64,000 nucleotides of DNA from Theocolax elegans (GCA_026168455.1 CM047431.1:48501-112500); one strand, 5' to 3'; shown: positions 1-9,090, counted from the first letter of the stretch. Notes: generated from the letters alone by a model not told the origin. Made by a program: numbers and translations.

Positions 1-290
1 TCGCGGTATGTCATGGTATGTCGATCCACTCCCCTCATAGTCATTCAAGCGCAGGACAGGGATACCGCTGTGCAGACTATGTCGGGACATGGGGAGTATC
101 CATAAGTGATATACCACCGTTGATCGACTCGTTGAATGCTTCCTTCTACTATTATAGTGAGTTGTTCGTGTGTGCGTGTGTGAGTGTGTGCGAGTGTGTA
201 AACATTTGGTGCACTCCCTATTTGCGAGATACCTTGTGTACTCGCAAATAGGGAATGCACCAACTGTTTACATGTGTGTGTCTACATTTG
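1..290 (+). repeat. Truncated unit of the 416-bp exon/hairpin array
   Basis: This is the right end of a third copy of the 416-bp array seen at 4745-6667 and 15533-18480. It holds the 3' part of the 190-base exon, ending just before the GTGAGT donor near base 160. Next comes a GT-rich stretch and one complete hairpin (about 202-277), whose arms pair around a 12-base loop. The second hairpin is missing: sequence switches at about 288 to a 121-bp satellite block. The unit must continue leftwards outside the window. Confidence 0.85.
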
Positions 291-1172
291 TAGGGAATCC
301 TCTGAATCGTCCAGAACAATCGGAATTTTCAAGATCGGACCATAGAAAATTTCAAGATCACCCAAAATTTTTTTTCACGGAAATAGAATCCTTTTGGCCT
401 AATTCGTGGAGATCCGTTGAGAGAACGGCGAAATTCGAAAAAAAAATTTTGGCAAAAAACTTAGAAAAATTTCAAGATCACCCAAAATTTTTTTTCACGG
501 AAATAGAATCCTTTTGGCCTAATTCGTGGAGATCCGTTGAGAGAACGGCGAAATTCGAAAAAAAAATTTTGGCAAAAAACTTAGAAAAATTTCAAGATCA
601 CCCAAAATTTTTTTTCACGGAAATAGAATCCCCTTGGCCTAATTCGTGGAGATCCGTTGAGAGAACGGCGAAATTCGAAAAAAAAACAATTTTGGCAAAA
701 AACTTAGAAAAATTTCAAGATCACCCAAAATTTTTTTTCACGGAAATAGAATACCCCTGGCCTATTCGTGGAGATCCGTTGAGAGAACGGCGAAATTCGA
801 AAAAAAAATTTTGGCAAAAAACTTAGAAAAATTTCAAGATCACCCAAAATTTTTTTTCACGGAAATAGAATCCTTTTGGCCTAATTCGTGGAGATCCGTT
901 GAGAGAACGGCGAAATTCGAAAAAAAAATTTTGGCAAAAAACTTAGAAAAATTTCAAGATCACCCAAAATTTTTTTTCACGGAAATAGAATCCCCTTGGC
1001 CTAATTCGTGGAGATCCGTTGAGAGAACGGCGAAATTCGAAAAAAAAATTTTGGCAAAAGATCACCCAAAAATTCTGTCCGAGTGTAAAACGAAAGAAAA
1101 TTCAATAATAAGTATAAATACTGCAATCAAAATCGAAAAAAAATAAGATTTACGGACCCTCTCCGTACAGGT
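288..1172 (+). repeat. 121-bp tandem satellite block, copy 1
   Basis: About six 121-bp monomers (from about 349) are preceded by a short lead-in resembling the 215-bp satellite and followed by a fixed tail ending near ACGGACCCTCTCCGTACAGG. The whole block recurs at 31908-32795 with the same lead-in and tail, so it moved or duplicated as a unit. Monomers carry A9TTTT and TTTTTTTT tracts. Open frames across it arise because most units lack stops in one frame; they are not genes. Confidence 0.9.
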
Positions 1173-1250
1173 CTGCATAAACCCAATAACCCAATAACCC
1201 AATAACCCAAAAACCCAAATAACCCAAATACCCAATTACCGAATAACCCA
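1173..1250 (+). repeat. Telomere-like AACCCAAT repeat
   Basis: Three to four near-perfect AACCCAAT units (TTATTGGG on the minus strand) degrade into AACCCAAA and AATACCC variants. Shorter relics occur at about 1795-1830, 9063-9075, 11246 and 11424. The match to a telomeric motif is inferred; the tract is interstitial and short. Confidence 0.5.
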
Positions 1251-1920
1251 GAATGTGAAAATTGTCTGAAAATTGACCAGAACTGTTGAAAATTGTCTGA
1301 AAATTGACCAGAAAGTTGAAAATTGTCTGAAAATTGACCCAGAAAGTTGAAAATTTGACCCAGAATGTGAAAATGTCTGAAAATTTGACCCAGAAAGTTG
1401 AAAATTTGACCCAGAATGTTGAAAATTGTCTGAAAATTTGACCCAGAATGTTGAAAATTGTCTGAAAATTTGACCCTCAGTTTGTAAAATTGTGTGAAAA
1501 ATATACCCCGAAATATGAAAACTTGTAAATAAAAAAATATACAAAAAACAAAAGTCACGAAAAAACCAAACAAAAAACAAAAACACGAAATGATCCAAAA
1601 AACAAAAAAAGTTAAGACAAGGAAAAAAAAATTTTTTGTATATTGCTGTTCTAAAGTAATAATAGTCATATTGCACCTCTGTAAAACGAAAAAATAAAAA
1701 AAATCGTAAATAAATAAATAATAGAAATCAACAAAAACCATAAGAACCGAATATACAACACATACACAAAAACCAACAACAACCAACAAAAACCAATAAC
1801 CCAAATACCCAATTACCGAATAACCCAGAATGTTGAAAATTGTCTGAAAATTTGACCCAGAATGTTGAAAATTGTCTGAAAATTTGACCCAGAATGTTGA
1901 AAAGTCTGAAAATTTGACCA
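1250..1920 (+). repeat. About 33-bp repeats plus AT-rich filler
   Basis: Units built on GAAAATTGTCTGAAAATT and TTGACCCAGAATGTT repeat at 1250-1480 and 1825-1920. Between them is A-rich sequence with no convincing gene. A CTAAAGTAATAATAGTC motif near 1651 belongs to a family found seven times in the window. The minus-strand 264-residue open frame here follows the repeats and is not supported as coding. Confidence 0.7.
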
Positions 1921-2430
1921 AAAATTCGGAAATTAGTGAAAATATTAGACCCGAAAGTGGAAAAAATGTTTAGAATATGAACACAATATTCTTAAAATTA
2001 ATATAAAAAAGAAAAAACAACTTAAAATATTAAAAGAACAAAAAAAATGACAAACCAACAAAATCCAAAAAATTATTTTTGTATATTACTGTTCTGAAGT
2101 AGTAATACTCGTACTGTAATAATCTAAAAATAAAAAAACTTGCTGAGAGAAGTAGAAAAAAATATATATATATATATACTATGGTTTATTTGGTAAATGC
2201 CAAAAGTATTACAGACAAGTTACCTAATTTGGAAGACATCAATGTGTGCGTCACGTCATATTTCATACTTTGTATAAGATTCATTAAAAATAAGATGCAG
2301 TCTTAAGTGGTATCACAGTCTTAGCAGATATTATAATAATAGACTAGTTTCAAGAGATATCACAGACGGAAACAAAATAACGAATAAACAATGCGAGGAT
2401 CGTCGATAGGACCAAGAAAAAAAATTGTTT
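1921..2430. repeat. AT-rich downstream flank of the acidic gene, copy 1
   Basis: This stretch is nearly identical to 12514-13024, apart from small indels and a longer TA run in the other copy. It contains a CTGAAGTAGTAATAC motif (about 2095), a short TA microsatellite (2163-2180) and, on the minus strand at about 2430, the AATAAA signal serving the acidic gene. I see no other gene. Confidence 0.75.
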
Positions 2431-2456
2431 TTATTAATGCAAAGTAATGTACATGC

Positions 2457-2732
2457 TTAGGAAGGTGAGTCGCTCTCGGTGCCAAAGCCGCTAGAGTAAC
2501 CGTCGTTGGCGTCCGTATCGACCTCGCTGCTGTCCGACGATACCAGCACGTCCTCGTCCGACGAAGCCGATGATGGTTCGATCTCCTCGTTCACGTCCAA
2601 GTTTTGACTAGCTCGACGGAATCGATGCTTCAGCAGAAATGGATAATTTAGATATCTCACTGTAACAAGAAAATAATTATATTATTTAAGGCTTCAAGTG
2701 AATAAACATATCCGTAAATTTATCAGGAGCAT
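2457..2732 (-). CDS. Two-exon small acidic protein, copy 1
   Basis: The coding exons are 2732-2708 (25 bases, eight codons plus one base) and 2659-2457, separated by a 48-base intron (donor GTTTAT, acceptor TTACAG). They join in frame to 75 residues. The protein has a short hydrophobic start (MLLINLRI), a basic stretch (KHRFRRASQ) and a long Ser/Asp/Glu tail ending in YSSGFGTESDSPS. There is no transmembrane segment or known domain. A minus-strand TATA box lies about 100 bases upstream and AATAAA about 25 bases past the stop. The diverged paralogue at 11676-11951 keeps the same exon-1 length, phase-1 intron and YSSGFG tail, which argues for a real protein. The donor is weak. Function unknown; an acidic regulatory or interaction peptide is a guess. 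Confidence 0.7.
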
Positions 2733-2830
2733 GCATGCGAGAATGAGAGAGAGAGAGAGAGAAAGAGAAATGAGAAAAACCGAAAAGCAAATAAATCTAA
2801 CGGATACGCTTAGCGAATGATAAAGCGTCC

Positions 2831-2893
2831 TTATATACGAATCGACATCACTACTTGCCACTTGCGACTTTAAGACGCCACCTGGCGGCGCCA
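2831..2893 (-). promoter_or_regulatory. Promoter of acidic gene copy 1
   Basis: On the minus strand a TATATAAGGACGC box (2837-2825) is preceded by GATTCG and, further upstream, AGGTGGCGTCTTAAAGTCGC. The same arrangement occurs at all three acidic genes (also near 12031-12090 and 13431-13487). CCAGGTGGCG resembles an insect CTCF-type core, which is inference. A GA microsatellite in the 5' leader (about 2744-2766) is shared with copy 3. Confidence 0.65.
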
Positions 2894-2899
2894 ATGTAT

Positions 2900-3125
2900 A
2901 ATAGTACCCTAAATTCCGGAAAGTTTGTTTAAATTCGTGAAAATGTAACCCAAAATCATGAAAATCGTCGGGAAATTTGAAATCGGAAAATCGGAAAATC
3001 TGAACATCGAAAGATTCTTCAAATACACAGAAATCTTGTTATACACTCGGTATGTGTTTTTAAAATAAAGAATCATTCAGGTTGTCGATCTATTTCTTAA
3101 ACTTAAGTTAAATTGGGTTAAAATT
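2900..3125. other. A-rich spacer, no gene seen
   Basis: AT-rich sequence with short GAAAATC/GGAAAATC repeats. It is duplicated at 13495-13735. No coding region or RNA gene is apparent. Confidence 0.6.
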
Positions 3126-4125
3126 GGTTCTTGAAAAAGTAAAAAAATTAAAAAGTATAAAATTTAAAAAGTTAAAAAAGTAACAAAATTTAAACATTAG
3201 AAAAAGTTAAAGTTAAAAAAGAAAAAAAAATTAAAAAGTAAAAAAAATAAAAAGTTAAAAAAGTTAAAAAAAGTGAAAAAAGTTAAAAAAGTTGAAAAAG
3301 TTAAAAAAGTGAAAGTGAAAAAAGTGAAAAAGTGAAAAAAGTTAAAAAAGTGAAAAAAGTTAAAAAGTGAAAAAAGTTAAAAAAGTGAAAAAAGTGAAAA
3401 AGTGAAAAAAGTGAAAAAAGTTAAAAAAGTGAAAAAAGTGAAAAAGTGAAAAAGTGAAAAAAGTGAAAAAAGTTAAAAAAGTGAAAAAAGTTAAAAAAGT
3501 GAAAAAAGTTATAAAGTGAAAAAAGTTAAGAAAAGTTAAAAAGTAAGAAAAGTTAAAAAAGTTAAAAAAGTGAAAAAGTGAAAAAGTGAAAAAAGTGAAA
3601 AAAAAAGTGAAAAAAGTGAAAAAAGTGAAAAAAGTTAAAAAAGTTGAAAAAAGTTAAAAAAGTGAAAAAAGTGAAAAAAGTTATAAAGTGAAAAAAGTAA
3701 AAAGTTAAAAAAGTTAAAAAAGTGAAAAAGTGAAAAAAGTGAAAAAAGTGAAAAAAGTGAAAAAAGTTAAAAAAGTGAAAAAGTTAAAAAAGTGAAAAAG
3801 TGAAAAAAGTGAAAAAAGTGAAAAAAGTGAAAAAAGTTAAAAAAGTTAAAAAAGTGAAAAAAGTGAAAAAAAGGTAAAAAAGTTAAAAGTGAAAAAAGTT
3901 GAAAAAGTTAAAAAAGTTAAAAAAGTGAAAAACGTTAAAAAACTAAAAAAAGTTAAAAAGTTAAAAAAGCGAAAAAGTTAAAAAAGTAAAAAAGTAAAAA
4001 AAGGTAAAAAAGTTAAAAAGTTAAAAAAGTCGAAAAAGTTAAAAAAGTAAAAAAAGTGAAAAAAGTTAAAAAAGTGAAAAAAGTGAAAAAAGTAAAAAAG
4101 GTAAAAAGTTAAAAAAAGTTAAGCG
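3125..4125 (+). repeat. 9-bp A-tract repeat array, copy 1
   Basis: The sequence is made of GTGAAAAAA and GTTAAAAAA units, almost free of C on this strand. Many units here are 8 bp, whereas the copy at 13735-14905 is mostly regular 9-bp, so homopolymer miscounting is possible. A6 tracts spaced 9 bp apart are expected to stiffen or bend DNA and disfavour nucleosomes. The array sits between divergently oriented genes. Confidence 0.9.
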
Positions 4126-4139
4126 TTGAAAATGAACAA

Positions 4140-4744
4140 ATTTTTAAGTGCCTGGCGGCGTCTTTCATTAGAGCATTAGCAGTAGCAGCAGCAGCAGTGC
4201 ACCTGTATCTTGTCAGTAGTAGGAGCAGTGCACTTAGCAGAAGTTTACCGCACTAACATTGCACAGTTACTACACGGAAAAAAAACTTAAGTAAAGATTA
4301 CTCAAGTGCTCAGTAAATTTTTACTGAAGTAACTATAGTAAAATTTTTTGGACTAACATTTTAGTAATACTTATTAAGTACATAAAGATTGATATGTTAT
4401 AACTTTGGCTAAGTTTACATTATAATAACTCAAGTAATAGTTTAGATATAGCATGAAAATAGTGTATTCGCACATATACATCAGTGTACCAGAATTGAAT
4501 ATATTGGTGCTATTTCGAAATACTACTTTATAAATATTATATAAATATCAGTCAAAATTGTGTATATAAATCATTTACGTACTTAAGTAAGTATTACTAA
4601 AGATATAGACCAAAAATTTTAATATAGTGTTACTTCAGTAAAATTTACTGGATCACTTGAGTGATTTTTACTTGACTTTTTTATAGGCAGCAGTATACTG
4701 GAGATTACGAACAGCATCGGTATCCTGCAGCAGCGGTTCATCAG
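4140..4744 (+). other. Non-coding leader exons of locus A
   Basis: A CAG/GTAG-rich stretch (about 4165-4270) is followed by an inverted-repeat element and then a putative exon 4687-4744 (acceptor TTTTATAG, donor GTTGGT or, 4 bases on, GTAAAT). It is near-identical at 14940-15532. The first exon boundary and transcription start cannot be fixed; no clear TATA box is visible. It appears to begin the transcript that runs through the hairpin array into the coding exon at 6668. Confidence 0.5.
4273..4686. mobile_element. MITE-like inverted-repeat element, copy 1
   Basis: The left end (CACGGAAAAAAAACTTAAGT onward) is the reverse complement of the right end over roughly 90-100 bases, including ACTCAAGTG, CAGTAAATTTT and ACTGAAGTAAC blocks. 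The inside is AT-rich with no ORF. The element is about 415 bp, and its right edge supplies the TATAG acceptor of the next leader exon. A copy is at 15054-15474, moved with the surrounding duplication. No clear target-site duplication is seen, so the family is unassigned. Confidence 0.7.
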
Positions 4745-6667
4745 GTTGGTAAATTATGTGTGTGTGTGTGTGCGGGGTGTGTGTGTGTGTGTGAGTGTGT
4801 AAAAATTTGGTGCACTCCCTATTTGCGAGATACCTTGTGTACTCGCAAATAAGGAATGCACCAAATGTTTACATGTGTGTGTCTTCATTTGGAGGCGGCC
4901 CTTTCTGCGAGATACCTAGTGTACTCGCAGATGAAGGGAGTGCACCAAATGTTGACAGACAATTAATCTTCATTTCCTTTCAGGTAACTATTACAGTATT
5001 CAACGTTTACGATTTGGTCGCGGTATGTCATGGTATGTCGATCCACTCCCCTCATAGTCCTTCAATCGCAGGACAGGGATACCGCTGTGCAGACTATGTC
5101 GGGACATGGGGAGTATCCATAAGTGATATACCACCGTTGATCGACTCGTTGAATGCTTCCTTCTACTATTATAGTGAGTTGTTCGTGTGTGCGTGTGTGA
5201 GTGTGTGCGAGTGTGTAAACATTTGTGCACTCCCTATTTGCGAGATACCTTGTGTACTCGCAAATAGGGAATGCACCAACTGTTTACATGTGTGTGTCTA
5301 CATTTGGAGGCGGCCCTTTCTGCGAGATACCTAGTGTACTCGCAGATGAAGGGAGTGCACCAAATGTTGACAGATAATTAATCTTCATTTCTTTCAGGTA
5401 ACTATTACAGTATTCAACGTTTACGATTTTGGTCGCGGTATGTCATGGTATGTCGATCCACTCCCCTCATAGTCATTCAAGCGCAGGACAGGGATACCGC
5501 TGTGCAGACTATGTCGGGACATGGGGAGTATCCATAAGTGATATACCACCGTTGATCGACTCGTTGAATGCTTCCTTCTACTATTATAGTGAGTTGTTCG
5601 TGTGTGCGTGTGTGAGTGTGTGCGAGTGTGTAAACATTTGGTGCACTCCCTATTTGCGAGATACCTTGTGTACTCGCAAATAGGGAATGCACCAACTGTT
5701 TACATGTGTGTGTCTACATTTGGAGGCGGCCCTTTCTGCGAGATACCTAGTGTACTCGCAGATGAAGGGAGTGCACCAAATGTTGACAGACAATTAATCT
5801 TCATTTTCTTTCAGGTAACTATTACAGTATTCAACGTTTACGATTTGGTCGCGGTATGTCATGGTATGTCGATCCACTCCCCTCATAGTCATTCAAGCGC
5901 AGGACAGGGATACCGCTGTGCAGACTATGTCGGGACATGGGGAGTATCCATAAGTGATATACCACCGTTGATCGACTCGTTGAATGCTTCCTTCTACTAT
6001 TATAGTGAGTTGTTCGTGTGTGCGTGTGTGAGTGTGTGCGAGTGTGTAAACATTTGGTGCACTCCCTATTTGCGAGATACCTTGTGTACTCGCAAATAGG
6101 GAATGCACCAACTGTTTACATGTGTGTGTCTACATTTGGAGGCGGCCCTTTCTGCGAGATACCTAGTGTACTCGCAGATGAAGGGAGTGCACCAAATGTT
6201 GACAGATAATTAATCTTCATTTTCTTTCAGGTAACTATTACAGTATTCAACGTTTACGATTTGGTCGCGGTATGTCATGGTATGTCGATCCACTCCCCTC
6301 ATAGTCATTCAAGCGCAGGACAGGGATACCGCTGTGCAGACTATGTCGGGACATGGGGAGTATCCATAAGTGATATACCACCGTTGATCGACTCGTTGAA
6401 TGCTTCCTTCTACTATTATAGTGAGTTGTTCGTGTGTGCGTGTGTGAGTGTGTGCGAGTGTGTAAACATTTGGTGCACTCCCTATTTGCGAGATACCTTG
6501 TGTACTCGCAAATAGGGAATGCACCAACTGTTTACATGTGTGTGTCTACATTTGGAGGCGGCCCTTTCTGCGAGATACCTAGTGTACTCGCAGATGAAGG
6601 GAGTGCACCAATGGTGACACGTAAATATCAAATTGTTCATTTCTATAATTATATCGTTTTATTTTAG
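4745..6667 (+). ncRNA. Hairpin-intron array of locus A (5 hairpin pairs)
   Basis: Units of 416 bp alternate a 190-base exon (4984-5173, 5398-5588, 5815-6004, 6231-6420) with introns (4745-4983, 5174-5397, 5589-5814, 6005-6230, 6421-6667). Each donor is GTGAGT (the first differs) and each acceptor is CTTTCAG or, last, TTTTAG directly before the ATG-bearing exon. Every intron holds two hairpins. For example, 6046-6119 has about 31-base arms with few mismatches and loop ATACCTTGTGTA; 6133-6198 has more internal mismatches and loop ATACCTAGTGTA. The hairpins share GCGAG..CTCGC, so they are paralogous and resemble microRNA precursors. Exons of 190 bases rotate the frame when joined and then hit stops, so the leader looks non-coding. 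Splicing and processing are predicted, not shown. Confidence 0.65.
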
Positions 6668-6671
6668 AATA

Positions 6672-8205
6672 ATGAAGTACGAAGATTTCGTGGCCGCGTA
6701 CGAAGCAGCGAAGGAAGGTGGATTTCCCCAATATGAGGATACCATGAAAATGGTTCGCGAATTTTTATTCGCGAGCCAAGAGCAAGTAGCAGCTGCCCTA
6801 AGGCTGCACAGCGAGGGCGAATTAAATACGATGATGGCTCTGGATATGGTGTCCGAGATGCGCCATTTTCGAAGGTAACAAAGTATTTATTATTTACATG
6901 TTTATTTACTTATATATTTTTTTTATTTTAATTAGCGCAAGGGCGTCCGAGTTATTTGCCCATCGCCCGGGCCCGTCATTTAAAAGGGAGGGAAAGGAAG
7001 AGCAGGAGATTGCTGCGAAACAAAAGCAAAAGGTAGGAGACAGTAAGACAAATGGAATGTTGGGAGCGGAGAGTAAGGAGAGGAAGGGCTCGTGAGAGAG
7101 GAGACAGAAGTAATGTTGGGATCGGAGAGTAAAGGAGAGGAAGGGCTCGTGAGAGAGGAGACAGAAGTAATGTTGGGATCGGAGAGTAAAGGAGAGGAAG
7201 GGCTCGTGAGAGAGGAGACAGAAGTAATGTTGGGATCGGAGAGCGAAGGAGAGGATGGATTTGACAGAGAGGAGACAGAAGGAATGTTGGGATCGGAGAG
7301 CGAAGGAGAGGATGGATTTGACAGAGAGGAGACAGAAGGAATGTTGGGATCGGAGAGCGAAGGAGAGGATGGATTCGACAGAGAGGAGACAGAAGGAATG
7401 TTGGGATCGGAGAGCGAAGGAGAGGAGACAGAAGGAATGTTGGGATCGGAGAGCGAAGGAGAGGATGGATTCGACAGAGAGGAGACAGAAGGAATGTTGG
7501 GAGCGGAGAGTGAAGGAGAGGAAGGGCTCGTGAGAGGGGAGACAGAAGGAATGTTGGGAGCGGAGAGCGAAGGAGAGGATGGATTCGATAGAGAGGAGAC
7601 AGAAGGAATGTTGGGAGCGGAGAGTGAAGGAGAGGAAGGGCTCGTGAGAGAGGAGACAGAAGGAATATTGGGAGCGGAAAGTGAAGGAGAGAAAGAAAAC
7701 GAGAGAGAAGGATTGGAAATGGAAACCGAGAGTGACGGAGAAGAAGGAAGAGAGAGACAGGAGAGAGAAGGAATGTTGGGAGCGGAAAATCAAGGAGAGG
7801 AAGGAAGTGACAGAGGAGAAAATGATGAAGAGGAAAAGGAGAAAAGAGACATGTACTCTTTATTAAGGTAACAATTTTTAATTATTAAAAATATATGTAG
7901 TAATATATATTGTTTTTTATTATTTTTTAATTAGTTTCAGGAGCGTACGTGGTAAAGGGGCTAACATCCTCTTTACCCCGGAAGAGGATAGTCAACTATT
8001 GAAAATTTTCCGCAGTAACCTTATCAGAGGAGGGGCGAAGTTCAGAACTTGCCAGAAACTGCCCAATCGCCACGTTTCCGGCTGTAAAAAAAGAGTTATA
8101 AGGTTACTGCGGAAAATGTCACCGAATGAACTGATGGTTCGCCATAATTTCACGGGGCTCCTTGCCTTGGAAGCCATTCAATGGGCTTTCAAGGTGAAGG
8201 ACTAA
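6672..8205 (+). CDS. Acidic-repeat protein with C-terminal Myb/SANT-like domain (locus A)
   Basis: There are three coding exons: 6672-6874, 6936-7867 and 7941-8205. All junctions are GT-AG and in phase, giving about 466 residues if one base missing near 7076-7080 is allowed for; as written, the frame stops at 7095. Residues 1-67 (MKYEDFVAAYEAAKEGGF...) look helical and are unrecognised. A Glu/Ser-rich region of about a dozen 19-residue repeats (EETEGMLGSESEGEDGFDR) follows. The last 88 residues contain LFTPEEDSQLLKIF, a Myb/SANT-like first helix, and a basic second part (SGCKKRVIRLLRK), so DNA or chromatin binding is likely. The first repeat has AGTAAGG where later ones have AGTAAAGG, suggesting a consensus error or a recent mutation. 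The gene sits directly after the hairpin array and is followed by AATAAA (about 8229) and a twister ribozyme. Confidence 0.75.
7035..7700 (+). repeat. 57-bp coding tandem repeat
   Basis: About twelve 57-bp units encode 19-residue acidic repeats within the locus A gene. Two spacer variants (GAAGGGCTCGTGAGA and GATGGATTTGACAGA types) intermix, and one unit is shortened, as expected from unequal exchange. A long minus-strand open frame across it is a shadow. Confidence 0.85.
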
Positions 8206-8284
8206 TTTTATGTATTCAGATATAAAAGAATAAAGATATATTTCAAGAATACATTAGTCATTTATTATACCCTCTACCTTAAAA

Positions 8285-8359
8285 AAACATTTTTAATGCG
8301 GCCGTGCAATATAAATGCACGACGGTCTCAAGCCCGTAAAACGCAGAGAGGAAATGTTT
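8285..8359 (+). ncRNA. Twister ribozyme 1
   Basis: P1 is AAACATTTT (8285-8293) with GAAATGTTT (8351-8359). The UAA cleavage context is at 8294-8296, with predicted cleavage between U8294 and A8295. P2 is TGC/GCA. A variable stem is CGTGCA (8303-8308) with TGCACG (8316-8321). The diagnostic hairpin ACGG-TCTCAAGC-CCGT (8322-8337) and the downstream GAGAG match the twister class (GGUCUCAAGCCCG core). The element lies 80 bases past the locus A stop and about 50 past AATAAA. Twister is a known self-cleaving class; a role in 3'-end formation or termination here is inference. Confidence 0.9.
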
Positions 8360-8539
8360 TAGCTGCTTCTTTCGGATATAAAAACAGTTTTATCAATAAA
8401 CAAGGCAATTTCATCAACATACCACAGCCAATGTTTATCCTCGCTACCATAGCGACCTTGAAAATTACATAATCCTCGATGTTTCCACAAAAAGGATTCG
8501 AAAAATGGGTTTGCTGCTTCCAAAGCCGATTTCAAGCTC
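8359..8539 (-). pseudogene. Possible minus-strand terminal exon or gene relic
   Basis: Reading the minus strand from an acceptor-like AAAACAG at 8542-8540 gives about 59 open codons ending in TAA at 8359. The translation includes FFESFLWKHRGLCNFQGRYG and HWLWYVDEIALFIDKTVF, whose aromatic-rich composition looks protein-like rather than random. No ATG is present, so it would be an internal or last exon. A minus-strand AATAAA lies near 8258, and the putative 3' UTR would include the complement of the ribozyme. I do not recognise the family. Confidence 0.35.
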
Positions 8540-8544
8540 CTGTT

Positions 8545-9090
8545 TTAAATATATCGTCTCCCTCCAACAGCTGAAAGTTGTAGTTCAATTTCCGGGCTTT
8601 CAAATAGGGCCACTAGAGTCCGAGGTATCCTGAAAAAGTAAGAAAGATAAAAATTTTAAAAAATTGAATAAATAAATAAAAAATTAAAAAAAATAAAATT
8701 TTCGTTTTACACATTGAATTTCACGTCTATTTTATGACTTCTTCTAGGATAATGGCTATAGTACATATTGTATTGGGTTATAACAATTTGGGTTATAAAA
8801 AATTCGGTTATTGAAATAATTAGGTTATCTTTGATGGGCGAAAGTTTTATTCACTTTTCTTAAATATATGCAAGAATGTAGGGTATTCTTTGGAAAAGCC
8901 TAAAAAATGTACAAATGCGCCGTGCTAAAGTAGTAATAGTCACATATATTGTCACAATAAGCTGGAAAATTCTTTAAAAAAAATCGAAACGCTGCAAAAT
9001 TTCCCGGAAAATTCGAAAAAAACACGAGAAATTAGGGAAAATATAAAAAATGCAGGGATATACATAACCCAATAATGCAACAACCCCAAT
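8545..9090. other. Intergenic, no confident gene
   Basis: Mostly AT-rich. On the minus strand an acceptor-like CTTTTTCAG near 8632 precedes a short acidic open frame (DTSDSSGPI then stop), loosely like the acidic gene tails but unsupported. A CGTGCTAAAGTAGTAATAG motif lies at 8921-8940. Confidence 0.4.

Noticed and set aside
170..826. 218-codon plus-strand ORF
   Set aside because: It runs from the hairpin array through a chimeric joint into 121-bp repeats; it is open only because those units lack stops in that frame.
5602..6099. 165-codon ORFs recurring in the 416-bp array
   Set aside because: They read through exon and intron alike, differ in frame between units (416 is not a multiple of 3) and would be disrupted by the evident splice sites.
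6906..7793. 295-codon minus-strand ORF
   Set aside because: Antisense shadow of the 57-bp acidic coding repeat; the plus strand has coherent splice phases, a Myb-like end and poly(A) signal.
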